Source of the DNA: Candidatus Latescibacterota bacterium
GTDB taxonomy: Bacteria; Latescibacterota; UBA2968; UBA8231
NCBI GenBank assembly: GCA_022827835.1
Contig: JAJEIO010000032.1
Location: forward strand, 181,748 to 245,747
Direction: 5' to 3'
Length of the DNA stretch: 64,000 bases
Part shown: positions 16,415 to 24,623 of the stretch, one piece after another
How the letters are laid out: each line of letters starts with the position of its first letter
How positions within the stretch are numbered: position 1 is the stretch's first letter
The notes under the pieces: model-generated
The model's database searches: none
Told to the model about the DNA's origin: nothing
Seen by the model: only the letters and a program-made list of their open reading frames with translations
Program-made: the position numbers and the translations under genes

Positions 16415-17023
16415 TCACTTTGCCGGTGCTTCGATCTTCGCTACGCCGATCATCGAGTCGCGCGTGACGAGCGCAACGAGTTGTTCTTCGCCGTGGTCTT
16501 TCGTGCCAGCAGGGCGTTCAGGTAGCACCATGTAGCGGAGATCCGAGTTGCTGTCCCAGACGCGGATTTCGACTGAATCGGATAACTCGAGGTCAAATTC
16601 CCGCAAGACCACTCTCGGTTCCCGCACCACCCGAGCGCGATAGGCGTAGGATTTGTACCAACTCGGCGGCAGGCCGAGTACGGACCAGGGATAACAGGAG
16701 CAAAGGGTGCAAACGACGACGTGGTGGACGCTTGATGTGTTTTCCAGCACGACGATTTTGCTGCCGTGGGCGTCGCCGAAACCCAGTTCGGCAATCGCCG
16801 CGGTGCCGTCTTCGAGTAGCCGGCGCTTGTAGTCCGGGTCAATCCAAGCGCGGGCAACTACTTTGGCTCCATTGAGCGGGCCTACGTCTTGTTCGTATTG
16901 TTGCACGACTTCGTCTATAATCTCGGTTGTCAGCAATCCCTTTTCGATCAGGAGCGATTCGAGCGCTTTGGTGCGCAGGGCGGCATCTGTCTCGGTGTGG
17001 ACAGCTTCGCGAGAATTATTCAT
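16415..17023 (-). CDS. Nitrile hydratase alpha subunit, cobalt type
   Basis: A 202-residue alpha subunit of the enzyme that hydrates nitriles to amides in the cytoplasm. The metal-binding claw is C105-T-L-C108-S-C110 ([11 protein letters not shown]), in which the last two cysteines are oxidised to sulfinic and sulfenic acid. Thr after the first Cys is the mark of cobalt enzymes (iron enzymes have Ser). [19 protein letters not shown] and the C-terminal half complete the fold. Thiocyanate hydrolase gamma subunits carry the same claw, but the two-subunit operon structure here favours nitrile hydratase. No amidase gene lies next to it, so the fate of the amide is not shown. Confidence 0.93.
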   Translation of the reverse strand: MNNSREAVHTETDAALRTKALESLLIEKGLLTTEIIDEVVQQYEQDVGPLNGAKVVARAWIDPDYKRRLLEDGTAAIAELGFGDAHGSKIVVLENTSSVHHVVVCTLCSCYPWSVLGLPPSWYKSYAYRARVVREPRVVLREFDLELSDSVEIRVWDSNSDLRYMVLPERPAGTKDHGEEQLVALVTRDSMIGVAKIEAPAK

Positions 17024-17053
17024 AACAAAATCCTTTTGCGATTGGGGATTGGT

Positions 17054-17725
17054 TTACGCCGGTTCTAGGTAGCTTTCCCACATATCCAAATAGACGACAC
17101 TTTTCGCGTCTGTGGCACTGCCCCACAGTTCCTCGGCATCAAAGCGCACGGCGTACAAGGGTTGCTGGCGCGTTGTACACCCTGCGGGTAGTTCGGCGTC
17201 TTGGAGGTTGTAGATGCCGTAGAAATCGGTGACTGTGCCGCACTTGTCGCGTGCGTAGCGGGGAAGTCGGGTGTGACCTGTGGGGTGAATATTGCGCGAC
17301 CGCACGCGATCGCCGGTGGAAAATTGCGGCTGGATATCCATTGGCTGCGGAGGTGGATTCGCCGGGCGTGCGCGCTTGTGTTCCGCACGGACGGCATCGG
17401 GGTCGGGATGCACTGGGGTTTCGGCGTCGGGATGGTCCCGGAGAAGCGCCATCCGCGTCTCCAACTCTTTTTGTGTTAGCACGCCGGCGTCAATCAGTCC
17501 TTTGATGCGGGAGTGCAGCCATTTTTCGTAATAGCTGGACGACAGGTAGTGGGCTGGATCCATGTTTTCGATGTTGTTGCGAGAGCCGCCGGGGACCGGT
17601 ACCGGGGTCGCTACAGTCATGGCAAGTACCCGGCCCTCCCAGGGATGGTGGAATAAAGGTTCGTTTTCTTCGCGTACAATGGGGCCAAATCCGTGCATCC
17701 CGCCCATGTCGTGAATGCCGTCCAT
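17054..17725 (-). CDS. Nitrile hydratase beta subunit
   Basis: A 223-residue beta subunit, first gene of the beta-alpha-accessory operon. MDGIHDMGGMHGFGPI is the typical N-terminus. HHPWEGRVLAMTVA and YYEKWLHSRIKGLIDAGVL form the helical N-terminal domain. After a Pro-rich linker, the C-terminal SH3-like barrel has FSTGDRVRSRNIHPTGHTRLPRYARDKCG and ends in LYAVRFDAEELWG and VYLDMWESYLEPA. The length is normal. It pairs with the alpha subunit across the metal site. The ATG follows CTAGGAGCAACC, a good ribosome binding site, and there is room for a promoter in the 53 nt upstream. Confidence 0.93.
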   Translation of the reverse strand: MDGIHDMGGMHGFGPIVREENEPLFHHPWEGRVLAMTVATPVPVPGGSRNNIENMDPAHYLSSSYYEKWLHSRIKGLIDAGVLTQKELETRMALLRDHPDAETPVHPDPDAVRAEHKRARPANPPPQPMDIQPQFSTGDRVRSRNIHPTGHTRLPRYARDKCGTVTDFYGIYNLQDAELPAGCTTRQQPLYAVRFDAEELWGSATDAKSVVYLDMWESYLEPA

Positions 17726-17778
17726 GGTTGCTCCTAGGGTTTAGCTATCGTGGATGGTTGGGTTTCCGAATGTAAGGT

Positions 17779-19017
17779 TCACTTGATCGTTTGCCCAGTC
17801 GCGGGCGGTTCAATCTGGTCTAATAAATGTATGACGTCTTTGGGCTGAACTTTGTTGCGAAAAAAGAAGACTCCGCCGGGTACGTTTTTAAAATCGTCCT
17901 CGCTGACATTGAGGTTGGACGAGACGGCCACGAGCAAGTCCTTGCGCTGGGCTTGGCGCAGCTTTTCCAGCTTGCGCCGCAGATACTCCGGCCGCCAGTA
18001 GCCCATGATTTCCAAAAGCGCTATGCGGCCGTCGGGATGGCGGAAGGTGAAGTCCGGGATCATCACGGTCTCTTTGAGGTTGACCACTTCGCTTTCCCGC
18101 TCTAGCTGCCATTGGGTTTTGGCCTTGGTGAAACGCGCGGCAAACGTCTCCTCCAACAGCGAATCGTACAAAGTCTGATCCTTGTAATGCGACACTAGGC
18201 CCGATTGATCGTCGAGGACGAACTGCTGGCGGCGGCCGTCCTTGCGCAAAATGTCGGCCTGCATCGACCAGCGGGTACACAGCAATAAGGCCGGGAGAAA
18301 AATTGCCATTTGCAGGCCGTATTTCTGCGAGTGGCGAAACATGCTCACTGGGCCGTCGAGCCCGATCTCATAGCCGGCATCGACATCGCCTTCGATGGTG
18401 TGGATCAGCCGGTAGAACTTGATGAATTTGAAAAGCTGCTTGTAGCGCACGGGCAGGTTGCGATATACGCTCAGGCGCAAGACTTCGCAGCGGTAGAGCA
18501 TGGCTTGGGCCAATGCCACGTTGTAGCGCAGCAGCAACTCGTTGGGCGAGGGCGCGGCAAAGGTGGCAAGCTGGTGATTTTCAGGCAGGTCGGCGTACAG
18601 CCCGGCGAGCACATCTTCGCTGCTGATCTGGTGTTTGAGAGCGACCTGTTCCAGCAGGTCTTCGCGCTTGACTGGATAGATGAGGCTGGTCTCGCGGACG
18701 ACCGGATGGTGAGCGCGGGCTAAGGTAAAAACGGCGTGGCGCAATTCTTCGGGGGGCTGGGGACTATCGACATGGAATTCGCAGTAGTGGTCGCAGAGTA
18801 GTTTGGCTAGGCCGCGCTGGATGCGGTAGTCGGTGCGGTCTCCGGCGAGCAAGTCGAGGGCTTGTCGTAGTTCGCGGCGGGTTTTGCCTTGGTGTTCGAT
18901 GTGGATCTCGATGAGCGCTTGGGCTAGGTCGATGAGGACTGGGTCCTCGACATCGACATAGCGCGGTTCAATGTAGGGGCCACGCGAGCGGGTCAGCAGG
19001 AGGTCTGAGGTCAGCAC
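17779..19017 (-). CDS. Bax1-like (DUF790) nuclease, partner of XPB helicase
   Basis: A 412-residue DUF790 protein. The N-terminus MLTSDLLLTRSRGPYIEPRYV is the family hallmark. A long helical middle follows, then a C-terminal nuclease-like region with MIPDFTFRHPDGRIALLEIMGYWRPEYLRRKL, where the D-x(n)-E-x-x pattern resembles a PD-(D/E)xK metal site. Archaeal Bax1 binds XPB and cuts DNA bubbles, so the pair acts in nucleotide-excision-like repair. The gene starts 5 nt after the XPB stop, which supports a complex. Such pairs are common in archaea and patchy in bacteria. Confidence 0.87.
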   Translation of the reverse strand: MLTSDLLLTRSRGPYIEPRYVDVEDPVLIDLAQALIEIHIEHQGKTRRELRQALDLLAGDRTDYRIQRGLAKLLCDHYCEFHVDSPQPPEELRHAVFTLARAHHPVVRETSLIYPVKREDLLEQVALKHQISSEDVLAGLYADLPENHQLATFAAPSPNELLLRYNVALAQAMLYRCEVLRLSVYRNLPVRYKQLFKFIKFYRLIHTIEGDVDAGYEIGLDGPVSMFRHSQKYGLQMAIFLPALLLCTRWSMQADILRKDGRRQQFVLDDQSGLVSHYKDQTLYDSLLEETFAARFTKAKTQWQLERESEVVNLKETVMIPDFTFRHPDGRIALLEIMGYWRPEYLRRKLEKLRQAQRKDLLVAVSSNLNVSEDDFKNVPGGVFFFRNKVQPKDVIHLLDQIEPPATGQTIK

Positions 19018-19022
19018 GGTGC

Positions 19023-20378
19023 TTACTCGTAGGCTTCGTGGCGGCGGCGGCGGTCGCTGATGCGGTCTTCGACCGTGTTCTTGGAGACCACTTCGTAGAG
19101 CACGGCTTCCTTGCCTTGGCGACGGCGGAGGATGCGCCCGAGGCGCTGGACGTGCTCGCGGATGGTCCCCGAGCCGGAGAGTACTACCGCGACGTTGGCT
19201 TCGGGAATATTGACGCCCTCGTTGAGCACTTTTGAGGCGACGAGGGCGAGGTACTCTCCCTTGTTGAAGGCTTCGAGGATGGCCTTGCGTTCCCGCGTGC
19301 GGGTGCGGTGGGTAATGGCCGGGACTAGGAAGGTGCGGGAGATCTGATGGACGGTCTCGTTGTCGTTGGTAAAAATCAACACGCGGTCGCGCGGGTGGGC
19401 TTTGAGGATGTCTTCGAGGACGCGGAGTTTGGCGGTCGCGCCGAGGGCAATCTGGCGATGGCGGCGGTAGGCGTGCATGGCCCGTCGGCCGCTGGTGCTT
19501 TTGGCCGAGAGCATGACGAAGTGCCGCCAGCCGTCTTTGGTGCCGAGGCGGATGTTCTTGGCGGCGAGGAAGGCTTGGTACTCGTCGCGGGCAGCCTCGT
19601 ACTGGACGCGCTCCTCGGCGACCATATCCACTTGGCGGCGCTCGACGCGATACTCTGCTAGGTACTCGCCGGACAAGGCGCGGATGCCGCGTTCATAGGC
19701 TATGGGACCGACGAGGGTGTCGAGAAGCACGTGGCGGCCATCGGCGCGTTCTGGTGTGGCGGTCAGCCCTAGGCGGTAGGGCGCTAGGCACATTTCGGCC
19801 GCGTGGCTGTACATTTCGCCGGGCAGGTGGTGGACCTCGTCGAAGACTATGAAGCCAAAGCGATTGCCGTAGCGGTCCATCTGCATATAGGCGCTGTCGT
19901 ACGTAGCTACGGTCAGGTCGGCTAGTTCGTGATAGCCGCCGCCGAGCAGGCCAACCTCGACGGCAAACGAACGGGTGAGTAGGTCGTACCACTGGTTCAT
20001 CAGGTCGATGGTCGGCGCGACGACGAGGGTGCTGCGCTGGACTTCTACCATAGCCATGAGCGCGACTTGTGACTTGCCCGTGCCCGTGGGCAAGACGACC
20101 ACGCCGCGGCAGCCGTGCTGTTGCCAAGCGGCGATGCTTTCGGCTTGGTGAGGGTGTGGCTCGGGTGCGGTGTGCAGTTGCAGGGAAAGGGTATTGTAGC
20201 GCGGGGCCGTATTCTTGAATGCGACTTCGTACCGTTTGAGGTGTTCGACGCTTTCGCGGTAGAAGTGGGCTTGGGCGCGCCAGTGATCGACGCGCGCATC
20301 CCAGACAAAGGCCGGGGGCGCATCTGGGCCGACGTAGTCGCGCAGGAGTAGGGTGCCTTCTTCAAAGGTCAGACGCAT
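19023..20378 (-). CDS. XPB/Ssl2-type SF2 DNA helicase
   Basis: A 451-residue superfamily 2 helicase. I place the start at the ATG 20376-20378 (MRLTFEEGTLLLRDY); a longer frame to 20513 would run across the promoter of the divergent DUF362 gene and adds no conserved sequence. The motifs are: damage-recognition-like N-terminus, Q-motif region PHPHQ, Walker A LPTGTGKSQ, DEVHHLPGE as the DEAH box, LTATPERADG as motif III, and RLGRILRRRQGK as motif VI. A VLIFTNDNETV strand opens the second RecA domain. XPB opens DNA around lesions; its Bax1 nuclease partner follows at once. Confidence 0.9.
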   Translation of the reverse strand: MRLTFEEGTLLLRDYVGPDAPPAFVWDARVDHWRAQAHFYRESVEHLKRYEVAFKNTAPRYNTLSLQLHTAPEPHPHQAESIAAWQQHGCRGVVVLPTGTGKSQVALMAMVEVQRSTLVVAPTIDLMNQWYDLLTRSFAVEVGLLGGGYHELADLTVATYDSAYMQMDRYGNRFGFIVFDEVHHLPGEMYSHAAEMCLAPYRLGLTATPERADGRHVLLDTLVGPIAYERGIRALSGEYLAEYRVERRQVDMVAEERVQYEAARDEYQAFLAAKNIRLGTKDGWRHFVMLSAKSTSGRRAMHAYRRHRQIALGATAKLRVLEDILKAHPRDRVLIFTNDNETVHQISRTFLVPAITHRTRTRERKAILEAFNKGEYLALVASKVLNEGVNIPEANVAVVLSGSGTIREHVQRLGRILRRRQGKEAVLYEVVSKNTVEDRISDRRRRHEAYE

Positions 20379-20463
20379 AGATGCAGATTGATTAGAGGGA
20401 AGAGAAATGATACATTGGGGCCAGAGAGCGGGCAAGGCATTATCAACCAAGGAGACATGCGAT

Positions 20464-21411
20464 ATGAACACAGCCCGAGTGGGTTTGGCCCGCGCTGGTG
20501 CGCGGCGAGCCAACGTATATCAAGCGCTAAATTTGGTGCGCGAGGACGTCGAGCCGAAGCTGGCCGCCCAAGTGATGCTCAAGCCGAACTTCCTGTCCAG
20601 TGAAAATCCCCTCGCCTCGACCCATGCCGACGCCATGCGCGGTGCGATCGACTTTCTGCTGAGTACGGCGCAGCCGCCCGAGGAGATCGTCATTGCCGAA
20701 GGCGGCAACGAGAAGTATTCGGGCGAGGCGTTTGCCAACTTCGGCTATGATGCACTAGTCGAAGAATACTCAGTGCCGATTCGCTTGGTCGATCTACATC
20801 AGGAGACGCGGTGGGAAGAGACCACAATTCACATGGCCGGCGGCGTCGAGGCGACTGTGCGGATGCCGAGCGTGGTGCTCGAATGCCCCTGCACCATTTC
20901 GGTGGCCGTGGCCAAGACCCACGACGTGTGCGTGGTTACGTTGGCGCAGAAGAACATGATCATGGGGACGCTGCACAAAGAGGATCGCATCAAGATGCAC
21001 GGCTATCCCTCGCACGCCGAGCGCGTGTTGCCCAGCGAGGCCGAGGTGCTCAACGTGAACTTGATCCGCTTGGCTCAGTATCTCAAGCCGGACATTGGGA
21101 TCGTTGATGGCACGGTGGGCTTGCAGGGCAATGGTCCTGGGGGAACGGATGCGGTGCCTATGGGTGCGGCCGCGGCGTCAGCCGATGTGTTTGCCGTGGA
21201 TGCGGTCATGGCCAAGGCCATGGGCTTTGAGCCGATGGAACTGGGCCTTTTGCACTACGCCGACACCTTGGGCTACGGCGTGGCCGACTTGGAGCGGATC
21301 GAGGTGCGGGGCGTGCCCATTGCCGAGGTGGCGTGTGGGTTTAAGCCGCATGAGACGACGGTGCAACAGATGCAATGGCGCAGCGCGGCGGTGGCGCAGT
21401 TTTTGCCGTAG
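20464..21411 (+). CDS. DUF362 domain protein
   Basis: A 315-residue protein starting at ATG 20464 behind AAGGAG (20449-20454). VMLKPNFLSSENPLASTHADA near the N-terminus, VAKTHDVCVVTLAQKNMIMG in the middle, and IVDGTVGLQGNGPGGTDAVPMG are the DUF362 hallmarks, including the conserved Lys-Pro-Asn and Gly-rich loops. The ferredoxin-like cysteines found in some relatives are absent. The biochemical function of the family is not established; some members accompany iron-sulfur or cofactor pathways. It is divergent from the XPB/Bax1 pair with about 85 bp between the starts. Confidence 0.82.
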   Translation: MNTARVGLARAGARRANVYQALNLVREDVEPKLAAQVMLKPNFLSSENPLASTHADAMRGAIDFLLSTAQPPEEIVIAEGGNEKYSGEAFANFGYDALVEEYSVPIRLVDLHQETRWEETTIHMAGGVEATVRMPSVVLECPCTISVAVAKTHDVCVVTLAQKNMIMGTLHKEDRIKMHGYPSHAERVLPSEAEVLNVNLIRLAQYLKPDIGIVDGTVGLQGNGPGGTDAVPMGAAAASADVFAVDAVMAKAMGFEPMELGLLHYADTLGYGVADLERIEVRGVPIAEVACGFKPHETTVQQMQWRSAAVAQFLP

Positions 21412-21425
21412 GGGGTGTTGGAATG

Positions 21426-21439
21426 AGAATAGCTATTCT
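21426..21439. promoter_or_regulatory. 14-bp palindrome, candidate operator of the MazEF-like module
   Basis: AGAATAGCTATTCT is a perfect 14-bp inverted repeat lying 27 bp before the antitoxin start at 21467 and 14 bp after the DUF362 stop. Ribbon-helix-helix antitoxins usually repress their own operon by binding such a palindrome, so this is the natural operator candidate. Binding itself is inferred. Confidence 0.5.
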
Positions 21440-21466
21440 GTTGAAATTGATGCTGGAGACCAAGAT

Positions 21467-21697
21467 ATGAAAACCGTACAAATGACCTTCGATGAGGAAC
21501 TAATTGAGGAAGTTGATAAGGTTGTGAAGAAAATAGGCACGACGAGATCGGCGTTTGCGCGGGAGGCTTTATACGCTGCTCTCAAGCGGACAAAAATACA
21601 AGAAAAGGAGCAAAAACACCGCGAGGGATATGCCCGCAAGCCGGTTCAATCGGGCGAATTTAGCCACTGGGAAGACGAGCAAGTGTGGGTTGAGTGA
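21467..21697 (+). CDS. Ribbon-helix-helix antitoxin (MazE/CopG-like)
   Basis: A 76-residue protein. Residues 1-45 form a ribbon-helix-helix DNA-binding domain (MKTVQMTFDEELIEEVDKVV then TTRSAFAREALYAAL). The remaining ~30 residues are charged and end in FSHWEDEQVWVE, a segment of the kind that wraps around a MazF toxin. The stop TGA at 21695-21697 overlaps the toxin ATG, which ties their translation. A palindrome upstream is a likely autoregulatory operator. I chose the ATG at 21467 because longer frames only extend into the DUF362 gene. Confidence 0.85.
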   Translation: MKTVQMTFDEELIEEVDKVVKKIGTTRSAFAREALYAALKRTKIQEKEQKHREGYARKPVQSGEFSHWEDEQVWVE

Positions 21698-22014
21698 TGC
21701 GGCGTGGTGAGGTTCGTTGGTACAGATTCGCCCAGCCGGATAAGAAGAGGCCAGTTGTCATTCTCACTAGGGATTCGGTGCTTCAATATCTGGGAGAAGT
21801 TACCGTGGCACCAGTGACATCGACCATTCGGGACATTCCCTCAGAGGTGCTTCTGTCTCAACGAGACGGAATGCCTAGAGAATGTGCGATCAATCTGGAT
21901 CACATCCAGACCGTGTCCAAGAGTAAAATAGGTCCCCTGATTGTATCTCTCCCACTGGCGAAGGTGAATGAATTGCGCGATGCACTGCTTTTTGCATTGG
22001 GATTTGATGGCTAG
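21697..22014 (+). CDS. MazF/PemK-family toxin
   Basis: A 105-residue MazF-fold ribonuclease toxin. MRRGEVRWYRFAQPDKKRPVVILTRD is the usual N-terminus, with the R-G-E-V strand and the RPV-V-I-L strand, and VTVAPVTSTIRDIPSEV follows with the catalytic Thr/Ser region. The C-terminal helix KVNELRDALLFALG ends it. The start ATG overlaps the antitoxin stop (TGATG); a GTG one codon earlier is also possible. MazF enzymes cut mRNA at short motifs; the target here is unknown. Confidence 0.9.
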   Translation: MRRGEVRWYRFAQPDKKRPVVILTRDSVLQYLGEVTVAPVTSTIRDIPSEVLLSQRDGMPRECAINLDHIQTVSKSKIGPLIVSLPLAKVNELRDALLFALGFDG

Positions 22015-22087
22015 TGCTACGGTGCCGTCCTGTTGCTCTGCGTCCTAATTAAAAACGAGACTTACCCCAACAAAGGATACTTCTACC

Positions 22088-23512
22088 ATGACGCCTCCCA
22101 ATATCCTCTGGATTTGCACGGATCAGCAGCGCTACGACACAATCGGCGCACTCGGTTATTCGCACGTCGATACACCGCACGTCGATCAGCTAGTCTCCGA
22201 GGGCGTGGCTTTTACGCACGCCTATTGCCAAAGCCCGATCTGCACGCCGAGCCGCGCGAGTTTTCTCACCGGCCAGTACGCCAGCGCCGTCCATATCAAT
22301 GGCAATGGCCTCGACAGTTTTCCCGACCATCCGCCGCTGGTTACGCGGCAGTTGGCCGAGGCTGGGTACGACTGCGGGCTGATTGGCAAGCTGCACTTGG
22401 CCAGCGCCTATGGCCGCATTGAGCCGCGCGTCAATGACGGGTATCGCTATTGGGAGTACAGCCACGCGCCTCGCGACGACTGGCCGCAGGGGCACGGCTA
22501 TGCCGACTGGGTGCGGGAGAAGGGAGAAGTCTTAGGCGAATTGATGAAGCAATACCCCCACGGATTGCCGGCTGAATTCCACCAGACGACGTGGTGCGCC
22601 GAGAAAACCATTGAATTTATGAGCGAAAAACGCGACGGCCCTTGGCTGGCCAGCGTCAACATTTACGACCCACACCCGCCGTTCAATCCGCCGCAGAGCT
22701 ACCGCGACCGCTTTGACCCAGCGGCCATGCCCGGACCGCTGTTTGCCGACAGCGATTTGGCGCAGCAGGAAAAACTGGCGGCGATTGATTTCCAATCCAA
22801 GGGACGGCGGCCCGACCAACTCGATATCCGCGACCCCTTGCACAAAGACCGGCCGACGCCTGGGGCTGACGCGCGCGTGTTGCAGGCCGCGTACTGCGCG
22901 ATGATCAAGCAGATCGACGATCAAGTAGGGAACATGTTGGCCGCGCTCGAAGACACGGGCCAGCGCGACAATACCGTGGTGATTTTTACATCCGACCACG
23001 GCGAAATGCTCGGCGACCACGGGCTGATCCAGAAGGGGTGCCGCTTCTATGAGGGCTTGGTGCGAGTACCGCTAATTTTCTCTTGGCCGGGACACTTTGA
23101 GGAAGGTTTAGTGCGCGACGATCTGGTCGAGCTGACCGACAAAGCGCCGACGCTTTTGGAGCTGACCGGGCTGGAGGTGCCGGAGCGAATGACCGGCCGC
23201 TCGCTTGCGCCGATCTTGCGCGGCGAGAGCGAGCAACTGCACCGCGATTTCGTCCGCTGCGAGTACTACGACGCCTTGGATGCGCCCGATGGCACCTTTG
23301 CCACTATGTACCGCGACGAGCGCTATAAGTTGGTGCTCTACCACGGTCACGACTTGGGCGAGCTGTACGACTTGCAAGAGGACCCGGGTGAGTTTGAAAA
23401 CATGTGGGATGAGCCGGAAGCGCAGCCGCTCAAGTTGGCGCTGATGCAAAAGAGTTTTGACGCTTCGATGCTGGCGATGGACCGGGGGCCTCGGCGCGTG
23501 GGGCCGATGTGA
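22088..23512 (+). CDS. Sulfatase (type I, formylglycine-dependent)
   Basis: A 474-residue sulfatase. NILWICTDQQRYDTIG at the N-terminus gives the metal-binding Asp pair. C52-T-P-S-R56 within ICTPSRASFLTGQ is the formylglycine signature, and VVIFTSDHGEMLGDHG supplies the distal metal ligands. LYDLQEDPGEFENMWD is the usual C-terminal sequence. There is no signal peptide, so a cytoplasmic location is likely, as in many sulfatases of this clade that act on imported sulfated sugars or small sulfate esters. The substrate is unknown. The stop overlaps the start of fdhD (ATGTGATG). Confidence 0.92.
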   Translation: MTPPNILWICTDQQRYDTIGALGYSHVDTPHVDQLVSEGVAFTHAYCQSPICTPSRASFLTGQYASAVHINGNGLDSFPDHPPLVTRQLAEAGYDCGLIGKLHLASAYGRIEPRVNDGYRYWEYSHAPRDDWPQGHGYADWVREKGEVLGELMKQYPHGLPAEFHQTTWCAEKTIEFMSEKRDGPWLASVNIYDPHPPFNPPQSYRDRFDPAAMPGPLFADSDLAQQEKLAAIDFQSKGRRPDQLDIRDPLHKDRPTPGADARVLQAAYCAMIKQIDDQVGNMLAALEDTGQRDNTVVIFTSDHGEMLGDHGLIQKGCRFYEGLVRVPLIFSWPGHFEEGLVRDDLVELTDKAPTLLELTGLEVPERMTGRSLAPILRGESEQLHRDFVRCEYYDALDAPDGTFATMYRDERYKLVLYHGHDLGELYDLQEDPGEFENMWDEPEAQPLKLALMQKSFDASMLAMDRGPRRVGPM

Positions 23513-24330
23513 TGGAGCGGCAGCAGCGGGTGACGCAGCGGCCGATTTGGCGCTTCCGCGAGGAGGACAAAGCGGCCGAAGACGACTGCGTGACGGTCGA
23601 GGAGCCGTTGGAAATCCGCGTGGAGGAGACGCCGATCGCAGTGGTCATGCGCACCCCGCGCCACGACTTTGAGCTAGCGGCCGGTTTTTTGTGTACCGAG
23701 GGTCTGATCCAATCGCCGCAGGAGTTGGGCGCGATCTCGTATTGCACGGCCGCGGAGCCGCCCAACGAGGAGAATATCGTCGAGGTCAAGCTGGCCGCTG
23801 GCGTGGACTTTGATCGGCAGCGGCTCCAGCGCAACTTCTACGCCTCGTCGAGTTGTGGGGTCTGCGGCAAGGCTAGCATTGAGGCTATCACCTGCGAGGC
23901 TCCCGCGCTGACGGGAGATTTTACTGTGCCGCTAGCCATGCTCTACGACCTTAGCGAGCGCATGCGCCAAGCACAGGATGTATTCGAGCAAACCGGCTCG
24001 CTGCACGCGGCGGCCTTGTTTGATCCGGCGGGCGACTTGCTCGTCCTGCGAGAGGACGTGGGCCGGCACAACGCGGTCGATAAGCTCATCGGCCACTACG
24101 CACTGCGCAACGAGCCGGTGCCAGCCAAGAGCGTGCTGATGGTCAGCGGGCGCACCAGCTTTGAGATCGTGCAGAAGGCGCGGATGGCGGGGATTGCGGT
24201 GGTCGCCGCCGTGTCTGCGCCGTCGAGTTTGGCGGTGGATCTGGCGCGGGAATCAGGGATGACGCTGTTGGGATTTTTGCGCGGGCGGGGATTCAATGTA
24301 TATACCGGAGAAAAGCGAATTGCCGTTTAG
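23512..24330 (+). CDS. fdhD: FdhD, sulfur carrier for molybdenum cofactor of formate dehydrogenase
   Basis: A 272-residue FdhD protein. ICVEE-type acidic N-terminal region, then VVMRTPRHDFELAAGFLCTEGLI, the sulfur-carrying SSCGVCGKAS motif, TGSLHAAALFD, LREDVGRHNAVDKLIG and SGRTSFEIVQKA are all present. FdhD passes sulfur from a cysteine desulfurase to the molybdopterin cofactor. The start at ATG 23512 overlaps the sulfatase stop, so it is translated as a second cistron. No formate dehydrogenase or other molybdoenzyme is in this window. Confidence 0.93.
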   Translation: MERQQRVTQRPIWRFREEDKAAEDDCVTVEEPLEIRVEETPIAVVMRTPRHDFELAAGFLCTEGLIQSPQELGAISYCTAAEPPNEENIVEVKLAAGVDFDRQRLQRNFYASSSCGVCGKASIEAITCEAPALTGDFTVPLAMLYDLSERMRQAQDVFEQTGSLHAAALFDPAGDLLVLREDVGRHNAVDKLIGHYALRNEPVPAKSVLMVSGRTSFEIVQKARMAGIAVVAAVSAPSSLAVDLARESGMTLLGFLRGRGFNVYTGEKRIAV

Positions 24331-24348
24331 GAGCGGAGTAACGCTATC

Positions 24349-24585
24349 ATGCCAGTACAAATCACCATAAGAGACGTCCCAGAAGAGGTGCGAGACGCGT
24401 TGGCCGTTCGCGCCGCCCGGCAACACCAGTCTATGCAGGCATTCCTCCGCGACGAGTTGGAACGAATCGCGTCGCGTCCCTCGGTCAGTGAGTGGCTGCA
24501 CCAAGTTCGCGAGCGCAAGGAAGCGGCCGGAATCCGCGTCCGTCCGTCCAGTATTCTACAAACCCGGGATGCCGATAGAACGTGA
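24349..24585 (+). CDS. Orphan VapB/FitA-like antitoxin
   Basis: A 78-residue ribbon-helix-helix antitoxin. MPVQITIRDVPEEVRDALAV and HQSMQAFLRDELERIA form the DNA-binding part. The C-terminal tail ends in the DADR-type sequence typical of antitoxins paired with PIN toxins. The usual toxin gene is missing; only a 10-codon stub overlaps the stop (see next entry). It lies 18 nt after fdhD, behind a GGAGCGG site. It may now protect against toxins elsewhere or be a relic. Confidence 0.75.
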   Translation: MPVQITIRDVPEEVRDALAVRAARQHQSMQAFLRDELERIASRPSVSEWLHQVRERKEAAGIRVRPSSILQTRDADRT

Positions 24586-24614
24586 CCGTTGTTGAAGCCG
24601 ATACCTTAAACTGA
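24582..24614 (+). pseudogene. Stub of a lost VapC toxin gene
   Basis: GTG at 24582 overlaps the antitoxin stop in the GTGA arrangement normal for vapBC operons. The codons read MTVVEADTLN then stop, resembling the first strand of PIN toxins (usually M-x-V-V-D-A-S). Nothing like the rest of a PIN domain follows; the DUF4258 gene starts 9 nt later. The interpretation as a truncated toxin is inference from 10 codons. Confidence 0.4.
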
Positions 24615-24623
24615 CTTCCGCTA

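Noticed and set aside
20379-20513. N-terminal extension of the XPB helicase to an ATG at 20513
   Set aside because: It would overlap the start of the divergent DUF362 gene and adds no conserved residues; the ATG at 20378 gives the normal N-terminus.
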